Translations under genes and position numbers: made by a program
From: Agrypnia vestita
Taxonomy: Eukaryota > Arthropoda > Insecta > Trichoptera > Phryganeidae
Direction of reading: 5' to 3'
Length of the DNA: 64,000 nucleotides
NCBI GenBank assembly: GCA_016648135.1
Contig: JADDOH010011076.1
Location: 29,666 to 93,665, forward strand
Shown here: positions 24,459 to 34,913 of the stretch, piece after piece
How positions within the stretch are numbered: the first letter of the stretch is position 1
Layout of the letters: the number at the start of each line of letters is the position of its first letter
Notes under the pieces: model-generated
Seen by the model: the letters and a program-made list of their open reading frames with translations, nothing else
The model's database searches: none
What the model was told of the DNA's origin: nothing

Positions 24459-24507
24459 TTTTTTTCAATAACAAAGTGGTTTTTACAAAGTTTTTTATAT
24501 AAAATAT

Positions 24508-25792
24508 AAATATAAATTTTATATAAATTATAATTATGTCACCACAAAATAATTTTGCTTTATTTGAAGAAGAAAATATGAATTATTATATATTTTACAT
24601 ATATACGGCTATGAAGGTTTTTACTTTAAAATTTGTACAAAATGGATAAATAATATTTTTAGAAATAAAAACTAGCTGTAACCCGTCAAAAATGACAGTA
24701 CTTTTACATGTTGGTTCCTAAGGAATAAGTTTTTATTTATTTATATAAAAAAGGAAAGAAAGAAAAAAATTACTACTTACTTACTTACCATCACGCCGTT
24801 TCCCCCTTGGGGGTAGGTAGAGAGGATAGAGCGCCACACTCTTTTGTCCAGACATACAACTCTCGCCTAATTCACATTACATTAACTATACATCTTTGCA
24901 TGCAAGCTCGCCGGTTGTTGAGGCTTCTAACGGGACCATCTTCGAGTATCTGGTTAATCTGGTCAAATCCACGTATTCCGCGGTCCTCTCTTTCTGGCGC
25001 CATCTACATTGTATCTTTCTATATATATCTTTCTATATATAATAAATATATCTTTTTTATCAACATGCCCAAACCATCTGAGCGACCCTTTTCTATTGAT
25101 TATGCTAAATTTAGCTTTACATTCGTTCCTAATATCTGGATTCTTTACGCTATCATAAATGGATTTGCCACACTTACGTCTGAGGGATCTCATCTCCACT
25201 GCATTCAATCTACTTTCGTTTCTCTTCTGCCAGCTCCAGGCTTCACTTCCATACATCAGTGTTGGTATCAGAATTCCATTACGTACCGCTAGTTTTGCCT
25301 TCTTAGACATAGTTCTATTAGAAACTATTGCGTTCAAATCACTTTAAAGATACTATAAAGAATATTTAAAGAATGAAAATAAAAAAAATAAAACGAAAAG
25401 AAAAAAAATATGTAAAAAAATTTACGTAAAAAAGAAAATAGAAATTTAAAATTTTACGAATTTACTTTTTATTTTCGTATTCCTTTTTTTATATTCGTTA
25501 TGTATATTTTTTATTTTATTTATATGTAGTTTTTTTTTTCGTTTCTTTTTTAAAAAATAAATTAACACTTATTAGTTAGGAAGCAACATGTAAAAATACT
25601 GTCATTTTTGACGGGTTACAGCTAGTTTTAATTTCTAAAAATATTATTTATCCATTTTGTACAAATTTTAAAGTAAAAACCTTCATAGCCGTATATATGT
25701 AAAATATAAAATAATTCATATTTTCTTCTTCAAATAAAGCAAAATAATTTTGTGGTGATATAATCATAATTTATATAAAATTTATATTTATG
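24508..25792. repeat. Smaller palindrome nested in the left arm
   Basis: About 250 bp at 24508-24768 is the reverse complement of 25530-25792. Each side has PLE-derived CACCACAAAATAATTTTGC, a GAAGAAGAAAATATG run, and CTAGCTGTAACCCGTCAAAA. Between them lies a minus-strand LINE fragment and AT-rich DNA. The same structure is mirrored in the right arm at about 29802-31086. Confidence 0.85.
24783..25346 (-). pseudogene. LINE RT C-terminal fragment (left arm)
   Basis: Minus strand: NAIVSNRTMSKKAKLAVRNG, LMYGSEAWSWQ, LNAVEMRSLRRKCGKSIYD and RWFGHVDKKD, the region downstream of RT in a common insect non-LTR family. It then has DGARKRGP and, in another frame, a region ending at CGGCGTGATGG and a (TAAG)n tail at about 24777. 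The part after GHVDKK is altered by an ATATAGAAAGATA duplication. No RT catalytic motif is included; the copy is 5' truncated. Confidence 0.8.
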
Positions 25793-26176
25793 TGTAAAAA
25801 TACTGTCTTTTTGACGGGTTACAGCTAGTGGAATATGATTATTATTTCTAAAAAATATTTTTACTCTATGTATAATTTATTATATTGTATCGCCTATTTT
25901 TATATCTATCTTTATTTATGTTGTTCTTGTTTATGTTTTCAAGTAATTCAAGTATTTGTCAATTGTTATTATCTGAAAAATAAAACTCATTCATTGTTTT
26001 CATAATTAATTTTTGTCCATACTAATTCAATAATCTTTTCATTGTAATTAATTCACGGTAATTTTGACGAAATGAAATACAATGAACGAAACAATAAAAT
26101 CGTGCATGCAATCCGGCGGACGCCCGCTGGACGCCGAGGTTGCCGAGACACTGACGGGTGACGGGTGAAGCTGTGA

Positions 26177-26330
26177 AGGGCCCTGTACACATTGGCCCAA
26201 CCTCGGCAGAGCCAACGTCTCGTCCAACCTCGCAAAATGGCGGACAACGATTACACATTAGCCAACGTATCGGCCAACCTCGCTTTGGCTGAGAGCAACA
26301 GGGGCGCACTGGCACTCTTGGGGGCCCTCG
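26177..26330 (+). mobile_element. Isolated hAT end fragment at spacer border
   Basis: Right at the inner border of the left arm the sequence becomes GGGCCCTGTACACATTGGCC followed by CAACCTCGCAAAATGGCGG and CACATTAGCCAACG, the terminal and subterminal sequence of the hAT family found in the arms (compare 33170-33240). It has no equivalent on the right-arm side of the spacer. Confidence 0.65.
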
Positions 26331-26361
26331 GCGAGAACTAGTGAAGGGGCCCTTGCATTTT

Positions 26362-26654
26362 ATGGAGATGTGCAATATCAAAGTTTGCATTTTTTTTAAA
26401 GTTAAACTATCATGAACTATCATTACAAGAACTTATGTAGATTATGAAAAATTTATTCGCTTTAATACAAGTCGAATAAAGTGATAAAATCCTTGCGAAA
26501 ATTGGAAAAAGTTTTTTTTTTACAAGGTTTTTATCATTTTATTTAAGTTTTATTGAAACAATTTTTTTTTCATAATCGATATAAGTTACTGTAATGATAG
26601 TTCATGATAGTTCAACTTAAAAAAAAATGCAATCTTTGATACTGCATATCTCCA
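26362..26654. repeat. Fold-back element of about 290 bp
   Basis: Left side (AAAGTTTGCATTTTTTTTAA, AACTATCATGAACTATCATT) and right side (AATGATAGTTCATGATAGTT, AAATGCAATCTTTGATACTG) are inverted copies over about 80 bp. An inner pair, GTGATAAAATCCTTG with CAAGGTTTTTATCA, extends the fold. It has no coding capacity. Half of a relative lies at 35946-36110. Confidence 0.75.
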
Positions 26655-27212
26655 CAACTATTGATATTAGGTCATAATTGTTTGAACATTTAACATAGGC
26701 AGGAATCTATCGGCCAAGTTTATTTTCCTAGCTCTGGTACACCTGAATATATTTTTATATAATTTTCACATACATTGATTAAGCTACTTAACGTGGGTCA
26801 AGGGGCTATGTACAAGGAATTTCAAATACGTGGCTTCAAAGCCGTAGCTGCAAGTAGGCCTATTTAATGTCAAAGGTATAAGTTAAATATGTAATTGACA
26901 AATACTATGTATGCTGGAAATAATCACGCTATTTATTCAAGGATTAATATTAAGCTCTTTAAAATGTTAATTTATCCTTTAGTACCTGCACTAAACCATA
27001 TTTTTTTTAAGTTCTTAACTTGTTTTTGCCACTTCATCGATAATTAAATTCTTACTTAAATTAATACTTAATTATATTTATAAACAAAAGATTAGACATT
27101 AAATCCTGATTCAAAGTTGATCTAAGCCTATTTTTTATTATTTTTTATTTTGAAAAGATTTGCTCAAAAGTAACTTGCGTACAAGGAAGAGTTATTTTCT
27201 GGTTTGTGTCTT
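26655..27212. other. No recognisable feature
   Basis: AT-rich sequence of the palindrome spacer with no domain, RNA or repeat partner recognised. Confidence 0.45.
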
Positions 27213-27256
27213 CTGGCCGATGTTTCGGATCCCATTGCAGGGTCCATCATCAGGGC
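27213..27256 (-). ncRNA. Hammerhead-like motif, PLE type, in spacer
   Basis: Minus strand: CAGCC, CTGATGA, extra T, GGACCC-TGCAAT-GGGATCC, GAAACATC, GGCCAGAAG. The core CTGATGA and GAAA are exact and stem I (GCC/GGC) has 3 pairs. The related decayed copy is at 7849-7890. No PLE protein is adjacent, so this is probably a solo terminal repeat. Confidence 0.5.
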
Positions 27257-27336
27257 TGATGTGTACACAGCATAGTACCCCAGAAGATACAAACCAGTAA
27301 ATTCTGAGTGGCCGTGGAAACCTATGAACATTCTTA

Positions 27337-28330
27337 GGGATTGGTTAATATAAACTTATAAGCTATGTAAAGATTAGTAAAGAGCCCTGACTGAGATAAA
27401 TCAGAAACAACATAAACAAAACAGAAACATCTAAAACACTTTGTCTTCTCTAAACAGTGAACATAATGCTTTTCTTGCAAATCTAATTCTTCATCCTCAC
27501 TGTTTTCTATATCATGATTCAGCTTTGGCTTATCTTGTTCATTTCTGTCAATTTCATCGCATTCAGTCTTTATGACACTCTCATATTCGTGCAAACTGTT
27601 TCAGCTCAATTACTAAATAACTTCTGTCACCTTTAGACAGTTTAGCAATGCAACACAAAACTTCGCACAATAAACTATCAACTTTTGTGATTTCTTGGAA
27701 TTTTTGGAAGCCAGGAACAGTCTTTTAAAATTTCTTTATTAGGAATAAACCTTTCTTCAATACTGGCTTTAGCATCATCTAAAATGTGGAAGTAAATGAT
27801 TTTATACTTTTGACCAGATGATATTTCAGCGACTTCGTTCTTAGCCTTTTCCCCAGGCTTTACTTTTTTTTTAAGGATCTTTTTTCTTTAAAATCCAGTT
27901 CCACTTCTATATCAACAGCGTCGTTAAAAGCTCTACTGACTTTACTTGCATATTTTCAGATCTTTCATACAGAACGTCGAATTGCCTATCACATCTTTAC
28001 TACATATTTGTCGTAACAATCCCTGAACCAAATTCCATGCTGTACTGTAGTCTAGGTTCTTACTTTGTATATGTATAGGAACAGGAGATGTAACAAGAAA
28101 AATATCCAGCAAAACAAAAGAGATTTTCTTTAGTCCACTGACTAATCAAGTTCCTTGCCGTTAATTTAGATTTACAATCAAAATTTCCACTGGATATTTA
28201 CCACAAAACATATAGAAAATGGATGAACTTTTCTGGGTGAGATTGATCATCACTTCTTAAAAACCCTTCATCTACAATCGATGAAAGAGCCTTGTGTTTA
28301 CTCCAACATTTCATGTTTTGAGGTTATTTT
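27337..28330 (-). pseudogene. Second hAT-type transposase relic (spacer)
   Basis: Read leftward: NLDYSTAWNLVQGLLRQICS (near 28030), then EVAEISSGQKYKIIYFHILD with DDAKASIEERFI, then LCEVLCCIAKLSKGDRSYLV, and finally QSGLFTNLYIAYKFILTNP. The order matches hAT transposases of the type with an LDYSTA-like helix, an ERF block and a final FPNLYIALRILLT dimerisation motif. Stops and frame changes are numerous, and the end is cut just after the FILT block. It is a different lineage from the hAT in the arms. Host-domesticated genes of this type exist, but the lesions here argue for a dead element. Confidence 0.65.
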
Positions 28331-29417
28331 TCAGGTTTCAGGATCTATCGGAATCGTGAATCTGAAATATCTTCTTTTTTTTGGAAATCGGAATCGGAAA
28401 ATTTAAACCAAGGTCGTTACCATTTCCGTTTTCGAAAAACTTATAAAATGAGCATTATTTGTCATTAAATTGTATTTTTTATAACTTTAAGAAGCAGCAT
28501 TTGCGTAAATATAACAAATATGTATTTAAAACGGTAAGAAATATAAGGATTTCGTCACCCCAGTTTTATCTTGTCGTAAGGTTAAAATATTCATTGTCAA
28601 CAAAATCTTTATTGACTTATAGTGAGACTTGCTCTACAAATGGCTCCATGCTAACTATTGCTAACGTACCTACTCTAGTATCCTCTGTGCAAATCAAGTA
28701 TCCTCTGTTCAATTTTGTCGTGTGTGATGAAATGTCGGTGTTTACTTTGTTTTATTTTATCGTATCTTACCGTATCTTATCTTTTCATACAAAAATTGCA
28801 AAAATGTCAATTCTATCTTGTCGTAACATTCAATTTGCGTTCCAACTTGTCATATCGTCAAATAATATTCACCGATCTACAATGTCGTATAGTAGAGAGG
28901 CGATAATCAAAGCAAGCACGTAACCTTTACGCTTTGAAATATTCGTTTTTCATTGGCCAGAGACTGAAACGGATGACGAAACTGTGGTACAACCAGGATT
29001 TAATTTGATATGACTTATCTCTAAAATATTTAAAAGTGCATCATTTGTTTTATACGGAACCAATGGTAAAGAACTTGCTTACATTCTGGGAATTAGCTCT
29101 CTCCGGGATCCTGGCGGATAGTATACGCATGGTCATACGCTCTACTTGTCGAATCTCTTATTTGTCGTGCGGCCCTATTCCGTATTATAATAAGCGGGTG
29201 GATTATAATAATAAGTGATCACTTCGAATCAGACCAAAATAAATAAACTATGACAGATTATTTAGAAGTAGAAAATTTTATAATACAGTACAAGTAAAGA
29301 ACGCATTTATTTGTTTTTTCTTAAAATTAAGTTGTATCTTATAAGAATGGCACATTTCCTGCCAGTCCGCCCCTGCCCAGCGAAATACACTTGGGCGTGG
29401 CTAGCCGACATCGTGCG
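28331..29417. other. Unrecognised spacer sequence with repeated TTGTCGT words
   Basis: The words TTGTCGT, TATCTTGTCGTAA and GTCGTAT recur several times between 28560 and 28890 and near 29160. An open frame of 154 codons at 28459-28923 runs through them and shows no known domain. At 29380-29417 the sequence becomes GC-richer before the right arm starts. Confidence 0.45.
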
Positions 29418-29801
29418 TCACAGCTTCACCCGTCACCCGTCAGTGTCTCGGCAACCTCGGCGTCCGGCGGGCGTCCGCCGGATTGCATGCACGATTTTAT
29501 TGTTTCGTTCATTGTATTTCATTTCGTCAAAATTACCGTGAATTAATTACAATGAAAAGATTATTGAATTAGTATGGACAAAAATTAATTATGAAAACAA
29601 TGAATGAGTTTTATTTTTCAGATAATAACAATTGACAAATACTTGAATTACTTGAAAACATAAACAAGAACAACATAAATAAAGATAGATATAAAAATAG
29701 GCGATACAATATAATAAATTATACATAGAGTAAAAATATTTTTTAGAAATAATAATCATATTCAACTAGCTGTAACCCGTCAAAAAGACAGTATTTTTAC
29801 A

Positions 29802-31086
29802 CATAAATATAAATTTTATATAAATTATAATTATATCACCACAAAATTATTTTGCTTTATTTGAAGAAGAAAATATGAATTATTTTATATTTTACATATA
29901 TACGGCTATGAAGGTTTTTACTTTAAAATTTGTACAAAATGGATAAATAATATTTTTAGAAATTAAAACTAGCTGTAACCCGTCAAAAATGACAGTATTT
30001 TTACATGTTGCTTCCTAACTAATAAGTGTTAATTTATTTTTTAAAAAAGAAACGAAAGAAAAAAAACTACATATAAATAAAATAAAAAATATACATAACG
30101 AATATAAAAAAAGGAATACGAAAATAAAAAAAATTTCGTAAAATTTTAAATTTCTATTTTCTTTTTTACGTAAATTTTTTTACATATTTTTTTTCTTTTC
30201 GTTTTATTTTTTTTATTTTCATTCTTTAAATATTCTTTATAGTATCTTTAAAGTGATTTGAACGCAATAGTTTCTAATAGAACTATGTCTAAGAAGGCAA
30301 AACTAGCGGTACGTAATGGAATTCTGATACCAACACTGATGTATGGAAGTGAAGCCTGGAGCTGGCAGAAGAGGAACGAAAGTAGATTGAATGCAGTGGA
30401 GATGAGATCCCTCAGACGTAAGTGTGGCAAATCCATTTATGATAGCGTAAAGAATCCAGATATTAGGAACGAATGTAAAGCTAAATTTAGCATAATCAAT
30501 AGAAAAGGGTCGCTCAGATGGTTTGGGCATGTTGATAAAAAAGATATATTTATTATATATAGAAAGATATATATAGAAAGATACAATGTAGATGGCGCCA
30601 GAAAGAGAGGACCGCGGAATACGTGGATTTGACCAGATTAACCAGATACTCGAAGATGGTCCCGTTAGAAGCCTCAACAACCGGCGAGCTTGCATGCAAA
30701 GATGTATAGTTAATGTAATGTGAATTAGGCGAGAGTTGTATGTCTGGACAAAAGAGTGTGGCGCTCTATCCTCTCTGCCTACCCCCAAGGGGGAAACGGC
30801 GTGATGGTAAGTAAGTAAGTAGTAATTTTTTTCTTTCTTTCCTTTTTTATATAAATAAATAAAAACTTATTCCTTAGGAACCAACATGTAAAAGTACTGT
30901 CATTTTTGACGGGTTACAGCTAGTTTTTATTTCTAAAAATATTATTTATCCATTTTGTACAAATTTTAAAGTAAAAACCTTCATAGCCGTATATATGTAA
31001 AATATATAATAATTCATATTTTCTTCTTCAAATAAAGCAAAATTATTTTTTGGTGACATAATTATAATTTATATAAAATTTATATT
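29802..31086. repeat. Smaller palindrome nested in the right arm
   Basis: Inverted copies at about 29802-30064 and 30824-31086, each with CTAGCTGTAACCCGTCAAAA and the CACCACAAAATTATTTTGC segment, surround a plus-strand LINE fragment. It mirrors 24508-25792. Confidence 0.85.
30248..30806 (+). pseudogene. LINE RT C-terminal fragment (right arm)
   Basis: Same protein as in the left arm: MSKKAKLAVRNGILIPTLMY, SEAWSWQKRNESRLNAVEMR, then GSLRWFGHVDKKD and DGARKRGPRNTWI. After a frame change it continues through NQILEDGPVRSLNNRRACMQ to the 3' end CGGCGTGATGG and a (TAAG)n tail at about 30804. The shared aberrant insertion after GHVDKK in both arms shows it predates the duplication. Confidence 0.8.
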
Positions 31087-31142
31087 TATATTTTATATAA
31101 AAAACTTTGTAAAAACCACTTTGTTATTGAAAAAAAAAATCA

Positions 31143-31176
31143 AAATTTTTCGAAGCCAATGGCTTCTTCGTCAGCA
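31143..31176 (-). ncRNA. Hammerhead-like motif (right arm, PLE 3' end)
   Basis: Mirror of 24421-24458. Reads TGCTGACGA, extra A, GAAGCC-ATT-GGCTTC, GAAAAAT. One base before the core differs from the left arm. Confidence 0.4.
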
Positions 31177-31369
31177 TAACAAAAATAAAATTTAAAAATC
31201 GAAGTATAGATGAAAATATTAAAAATTTATACATCGAAAATGATAAAATAAAGTAACTACTTAACATGAAAATAAATTTAAAAGATATCTATTTGCAAAA
31301 ACGACCTGATTATTTATAACATTCAAGTTACTATTAACACTCTTTCTTATTTCCAAAATTTCTAATTTA

Positions 31370-32330
31370 TCAAACCGTATAATTTGTATGTAAAATTTGT
31401 AAACCCTTATTAATATCAAAAGAATGATCCATAGCCAAAATATGGTTAGAAAATTCGGAATAATTATTACTATTTAAACACCTTAAGTGTTCCTTAACTC
31501 TAACTTCAAAATTTCTACACGTTTTTCCTATATAAAAATAATCACAATCATTACAAATCAATTTATAAACACCCGATTTAAAAAAAAAAATATCCTTATC
31601 TTTATTATTTAATATGTATTTTTTTAAATTTATTATTAGTATAAATAGCTGTTGGAATAACATTTAAGGTATTTTTAACTATTGAATTAGAAATTTCATT
31701 ATTTATAAATATAATTTTCCTCCAATGTTTATCAGAATCAAAAATTGAAGGATAAACAAAAGATTTTAAAAAAAAAATTCTTGTACCTTTTATTTAACAT
31801 AATATCAATTAATTTTTTATCATAACCATTATTAAACGCGATCTGTTTAATAATGTTTAATTCGATATTAAAATTATCAACAGATAATGGAATATTAATT
31901 AATCTATTCAACATTCAGTGAAAAGTTGACAATTTTTAAGAATATGGATGGGGAGAAGAATTGTGTATAACTGTATCTGTATATGTATCTTTACGAAATA
32001 TGTTAAAATCAATTTTATTATTAACAATTGAAAGCTTCAAATCCAAATAATTTATGCTAGAATTTTTTATTTCTATGGTAAATTGATTCCTTTTATGTAG
32101 TTTATTTAAGAAATTATGAAAAAAAATTAGTTGTATTTCAGGACCAGTCCATATACATAAAATGTCATCAACATATCTTTTCCAAAAAAATGCATATTAT
32201 AATACATAAATAATAAAGCAGAACTCACAGAAAAAGTAATATAGTTTGGGATAATTTGACGTTTAATGCATTCACGTAAAAAGAATAAATTTAAACAAAT
32301 CAATCTATACTTGATCATTAATTTTTTGTA
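31370..32330 (-). pseudogene. PLE RT + GIY-YIG relic (right arm)
   Basis: Contains the mirror of the YVDD block (near 32160), the thumb block with NNGYDKKLI, and the nuclease segment SGVYKLICNDCDYFYIGKT followed by RVKEHLRC. Several frame changes are shared with the left arm; the linker deletion at 31680 is private to this arm. Confidence 0.78.
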
Positions 32331-32460
32331 GAATATTGCTTTTTTAGTCGTACTCGCTTTAATAACTTCTTCTTCAAATAAAGCTAAACTATTTTGTGGT
32401 GCATTAATTACAATTTATATAAAATAACATTGTAAACACCACTTTTTTATTGAAAAAAAA

Positions 32461-32498
32461 TTGAACATGTTTCGAAACCAATGGCTTCGTCGTCAGGA
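32461..32498 (-). ncRNA. Hammerhead-like motif (right arm, tail-body junction)
   Basis: Minus strand: TCCTGACGA, CGAAGCC-ATT-GGTTTC, GAAACATGTTC. This hairpin is present only in the right arm; the left arm has a deletion exactly here. Stem II carries a G-T pair. Confidence 0.4.
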
Positions 32499-32751
32499 TA
32501 ACAAAAAATTACAAGTTTACAAAATTTACATACAAATTATACAGAATCACAGTTTGATAAATTAGAAATTTTGGAAATAAGAAAGAGTGTTAATAGTAAA
32601 TTGAATGTTATAAATAATCAGGTCCTTTTTGCAAATAGTTATCTTTTAAATTTATTTTCATGTTAAGTAGGTACTTTATATTGTCATTTTCCATATACAC
32701 CTTTTTAATATTTTGATCTATAATTAAATATTATTTTTGTTATCCTGACGA

Positions 32752-32789
32752 AGAAGCCATTGGCTTCGAAACATGTTGAATTTTTTATC
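32752..32789 (+). ncRNA. Hammerhead-like motif (right arm, inverted tail)
   Basis: Mirror of 22762-22800, identical in the part compared: CCTGACGA, extra A, GAAGCC hairpin, GAAACATGTTGA. Confidence 0.45.
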
Positions 32790-32979
32790 AATAAAAAAGT
32801 GTTTAAAAAGTTATTTTATATAAATTATCATTCATATTTATTAATTTCAATCAGTTTGACGAATCAAATAAAAAAAAGTGATATTCGAAATAAATTATAT
32901 GAGTTACAAAACTCATTCATTGTACACAAAATTAATTTCTGTTCGTACAACTAATAATAATTCAATTAAGTTGAATGTC

Positions 32980-34072
32980 TTGCTTCACGATAGCTTCATG
33001 TTTCGTGATTGGTGATTCCGTTCCTTTGATGTGTGTTCAAATACCGACAAGAAATGGAAAAAGAACCAACTTCGAGAAACGTGTGCTACGCACGGCCAAA
33101 ACCCCATGTACACATTGGCCGAATGTCGCATTAGGTCAACCCAGCCAATGTGTACATGATCGTTCCAATCTCGCAGACGGCCAACCTCGCAAAATGGCGG
33201 ACAGCGATTACACATTAGCCAACGTCAGCGTCGGCCGACCACGCAATGATCGAAGCGCGTTGCGCGTTGCCGGCTGAGCCTAGGGTTGCCAGCTATGCTG
33301 TTAAAAACAGTATCATATTGTTTTTCACTACATTATACATTGAACAAAAACAAAGTATACAAAATACTGTTTTCAGCATCAAAACTCGTAAGACTATAAG
33401 TTTCAGACTAAAACGCTCACAGAAATATTAGTATGGATGATTTATATTCAGAATTATCAGTAATTTATAAAAAAGTATCAGAAGACAAAGATTTTCTTGA
33501 AATGAGTACTGGCCAAAAGTGGAGCCATTTATAAGTAAACAACTCAGAAGAATTTAAAAATATTACTAAAATTGTCTCATATCTACTTTCTGTTCCCGCC
33601 ACCTCAGCATTTACTGAAAGAATTTTTTCAGTAATGAATGCAAAGTGACGGGAGGATAGAAATAGAGCAAATATTAATTTAATAAAAAATGAGCTCCTCA
33701 TTTATTTAAATTTTAGTTATAATTGTGGTGAGGCGTATGAAGTTTTTAAAAAGAGTGTAAATTAATAAGTTGTGTGAGAAGCTCTAAAAAATATGTACAT
33801 TTTTATACATTAAATAAATAAAATACTGTTCATTTTTCTAAAATTCTGTTTAATATTCTTCTCAGACTTAAATATACTTTATTTCTTGTAAAAAAAGTTG
33901 ACAACCCTAAAAAAAGTTGACAACTTGAGCCACGCCTCTTTCTTTTGATGTGTGCTCGAAAAACCGACTACCAAGCCAAGTTTGGCAAACGTCTCTACGC
34001 ACGGCCAAAACGCCCTGTACACATTGGGCCAACCTTACTTTGGGCCAACCTCGGCCAATGTGTACAGGCTCC
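32980..34072 (+). mobile_element. Internally deleted hAT transposon (right arm)
   Basis: Mirror of 21465-22560, with termini near 33105-33160 and 34008-34072 (TGTACACATTGG type) and subterminal CCAACCTCGCAAAATGGCGG. The final bases AGGCTCC border unrelated sequence at 34073. Confidence 0.6.
33433..33765 (+). pseudogene. hAT transposase dimerisation domain (right arm)
   Basis: Mirror of 21769-22110. LSVPATSAFTERIFSVMNAK is followed by the same TGA and then RNRANINLIKNELLIYLNF. A 9-bp deletion near 33450 is private to this arm; the TGA and the TAA after KWSHL are shared. Confidence 0.82.
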
Positions 34073-34913
34073 TATATATCGATACTTTCAAACTGATGTT
34101 AACGCAAAATGGCGTTCTTTGATAGCTATTGATCCCGTCTAATAGACGGTATTGCTTGTCCCATTAAATGACCAATATTTAAAAATATACGGCGACTGTT
34201 ACAATCGACACCTGTTACTATTGACACCACCTTCCCCTACTCTAATATTAATTTAAACAAATGACAACTATATTAAATAGTTTGACGTCAACCGTTTCAA
34301 TAACTCTTAATTCTTTGTCATGACGCCGACGGGTGTATAACTAACTCGTACATTGACAATTAATAAACATCCCTCCTAACGAAGATATAGTGATGTAGAA
34401 ACAAGTATTTGTCAAAGTAACCAACGTGATTAATACAAACTTAGTTAAATGTTTAAATTAATAATTATTATGTTTAACCACAAAGTTAACGCTTTAAGCA
34501 ATAAAAATAGTATTATAATAATTCATATTATTACTTTTATTTAATTTATTTATAATATTTGTTTATACTGTAGATCATTATCATGTTTTTATAATAAATT
34601 GAATCTATGTTATTACATTTTAAAGACATTGTACTCCCCATAACATTAGCCAATAGAGTATTTATAAGCCAAATTAAAGTACAAAAGCAGAAACCATTTA
34701 CAAGTAGTAATTTTTATTATACAAAAACCATTTGAGACTTGTGGGCAATGTTACAATACATCGTCGTCCAAAATATTTTGGTGTCATCTGCTTTGTACAC
34801 ATACTTTTGAAAAAAAAAGCTATATTTTAAAAATTACCATTTCTAATTTTTCCTCCGTTCGGGGTACGCTACTTTGGAAATCATTTAAAAATTGTGCACA
34901 AATATTATTAATA
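34073..34913. other. No recognisable feature
   Basis: Sequence outside the right arm border. No gene, RNA or repeat partner was recognised; AT-rich. Confidence 0.45.

Larger units (their letters stand above)
22600..24530 (+). mobile_element. PLE with inverted tail (left arm)
   Basis: From 22600 to about 23034 the minus strand carries a PLE C-terminus (KLEILEIRKSVN, then stop) and its 3' region with a hammerhead-like motif. From about 23035 the plus strand carries the terminal-repeat sequence and then a PLE body to about 24530 with RT, GIY-YIG and a second 3' motif. A head-to-head partial copy next to a main copy is a known PLE arrangement. The element is decayed and AT-rich. Confidence 0.75.
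21465..26176 (+). repeat. Left arm of a 12.6-kb palindrome
   Basis: This 4.7-kb stretch is the reverse complement of 29418-34072. Every landmark is mirrored in order: hAT end (21465 with 34072), hAT dimerisation domain (21769-22110 with 33433-33765), PLE YVDD and GIY-YIG, LINE fragment (24783-25346 with 30248-30806) and the inner border (26176 with 29418). Coordinate sums change from about 55537 at the outside to 55594 at the inside, so the arms differ by only a few tens to about a hundred bases of indels. The spacer is 3241 bp. Confidence 0.92.
31040..32960 (-). mobile_element. PLE with inverted tail (right arm)
   Basis: Mirror of 22600-24530. The minus strand carries the main body; the plus strand from about 32510 to 32800 carries the inverted 3' tail (KLEILEIRKSVN then stop). 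A deletion of about 115 bp at 31680 removes the start of the GIY-YIG linker. The right arm keeps about 40 bp with a hammerhead-like hairpin (32461-32498) at the junction of tail and body that the left arm has lost. Confidence 0.75.
29418..34072 (-). repeat. Right arm of the 12.6-kb palindrome
   Basis: Reverse complement of 21465-26176. Differences seen by eye: a deletion of about 115 bp near 31680 relative to the left arm (between AGTT repeats), about 40 bp around 32480-32520 that is missing in the left arm, and a 9-bp deletion near 33450. Most of the rest matches nearly base for base. The arms have therefore diverged modestly since duplication. Confidence 0.92.

Noticed and set aside
28459..28923. 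154-codon open frame in the palindrome spacer
   Set aside because: It runs through repeated TTGTCGT words and has no domain; the repeats explain the openness.
21465..34072. Palindrome as one giant DNA transposon with long terminal repeats
   Set aside because: No target duplication, no shared transposase in the spacer acting on these ends, and the arms consist of unrelated older elements. A segmental inverted duplication fits better.
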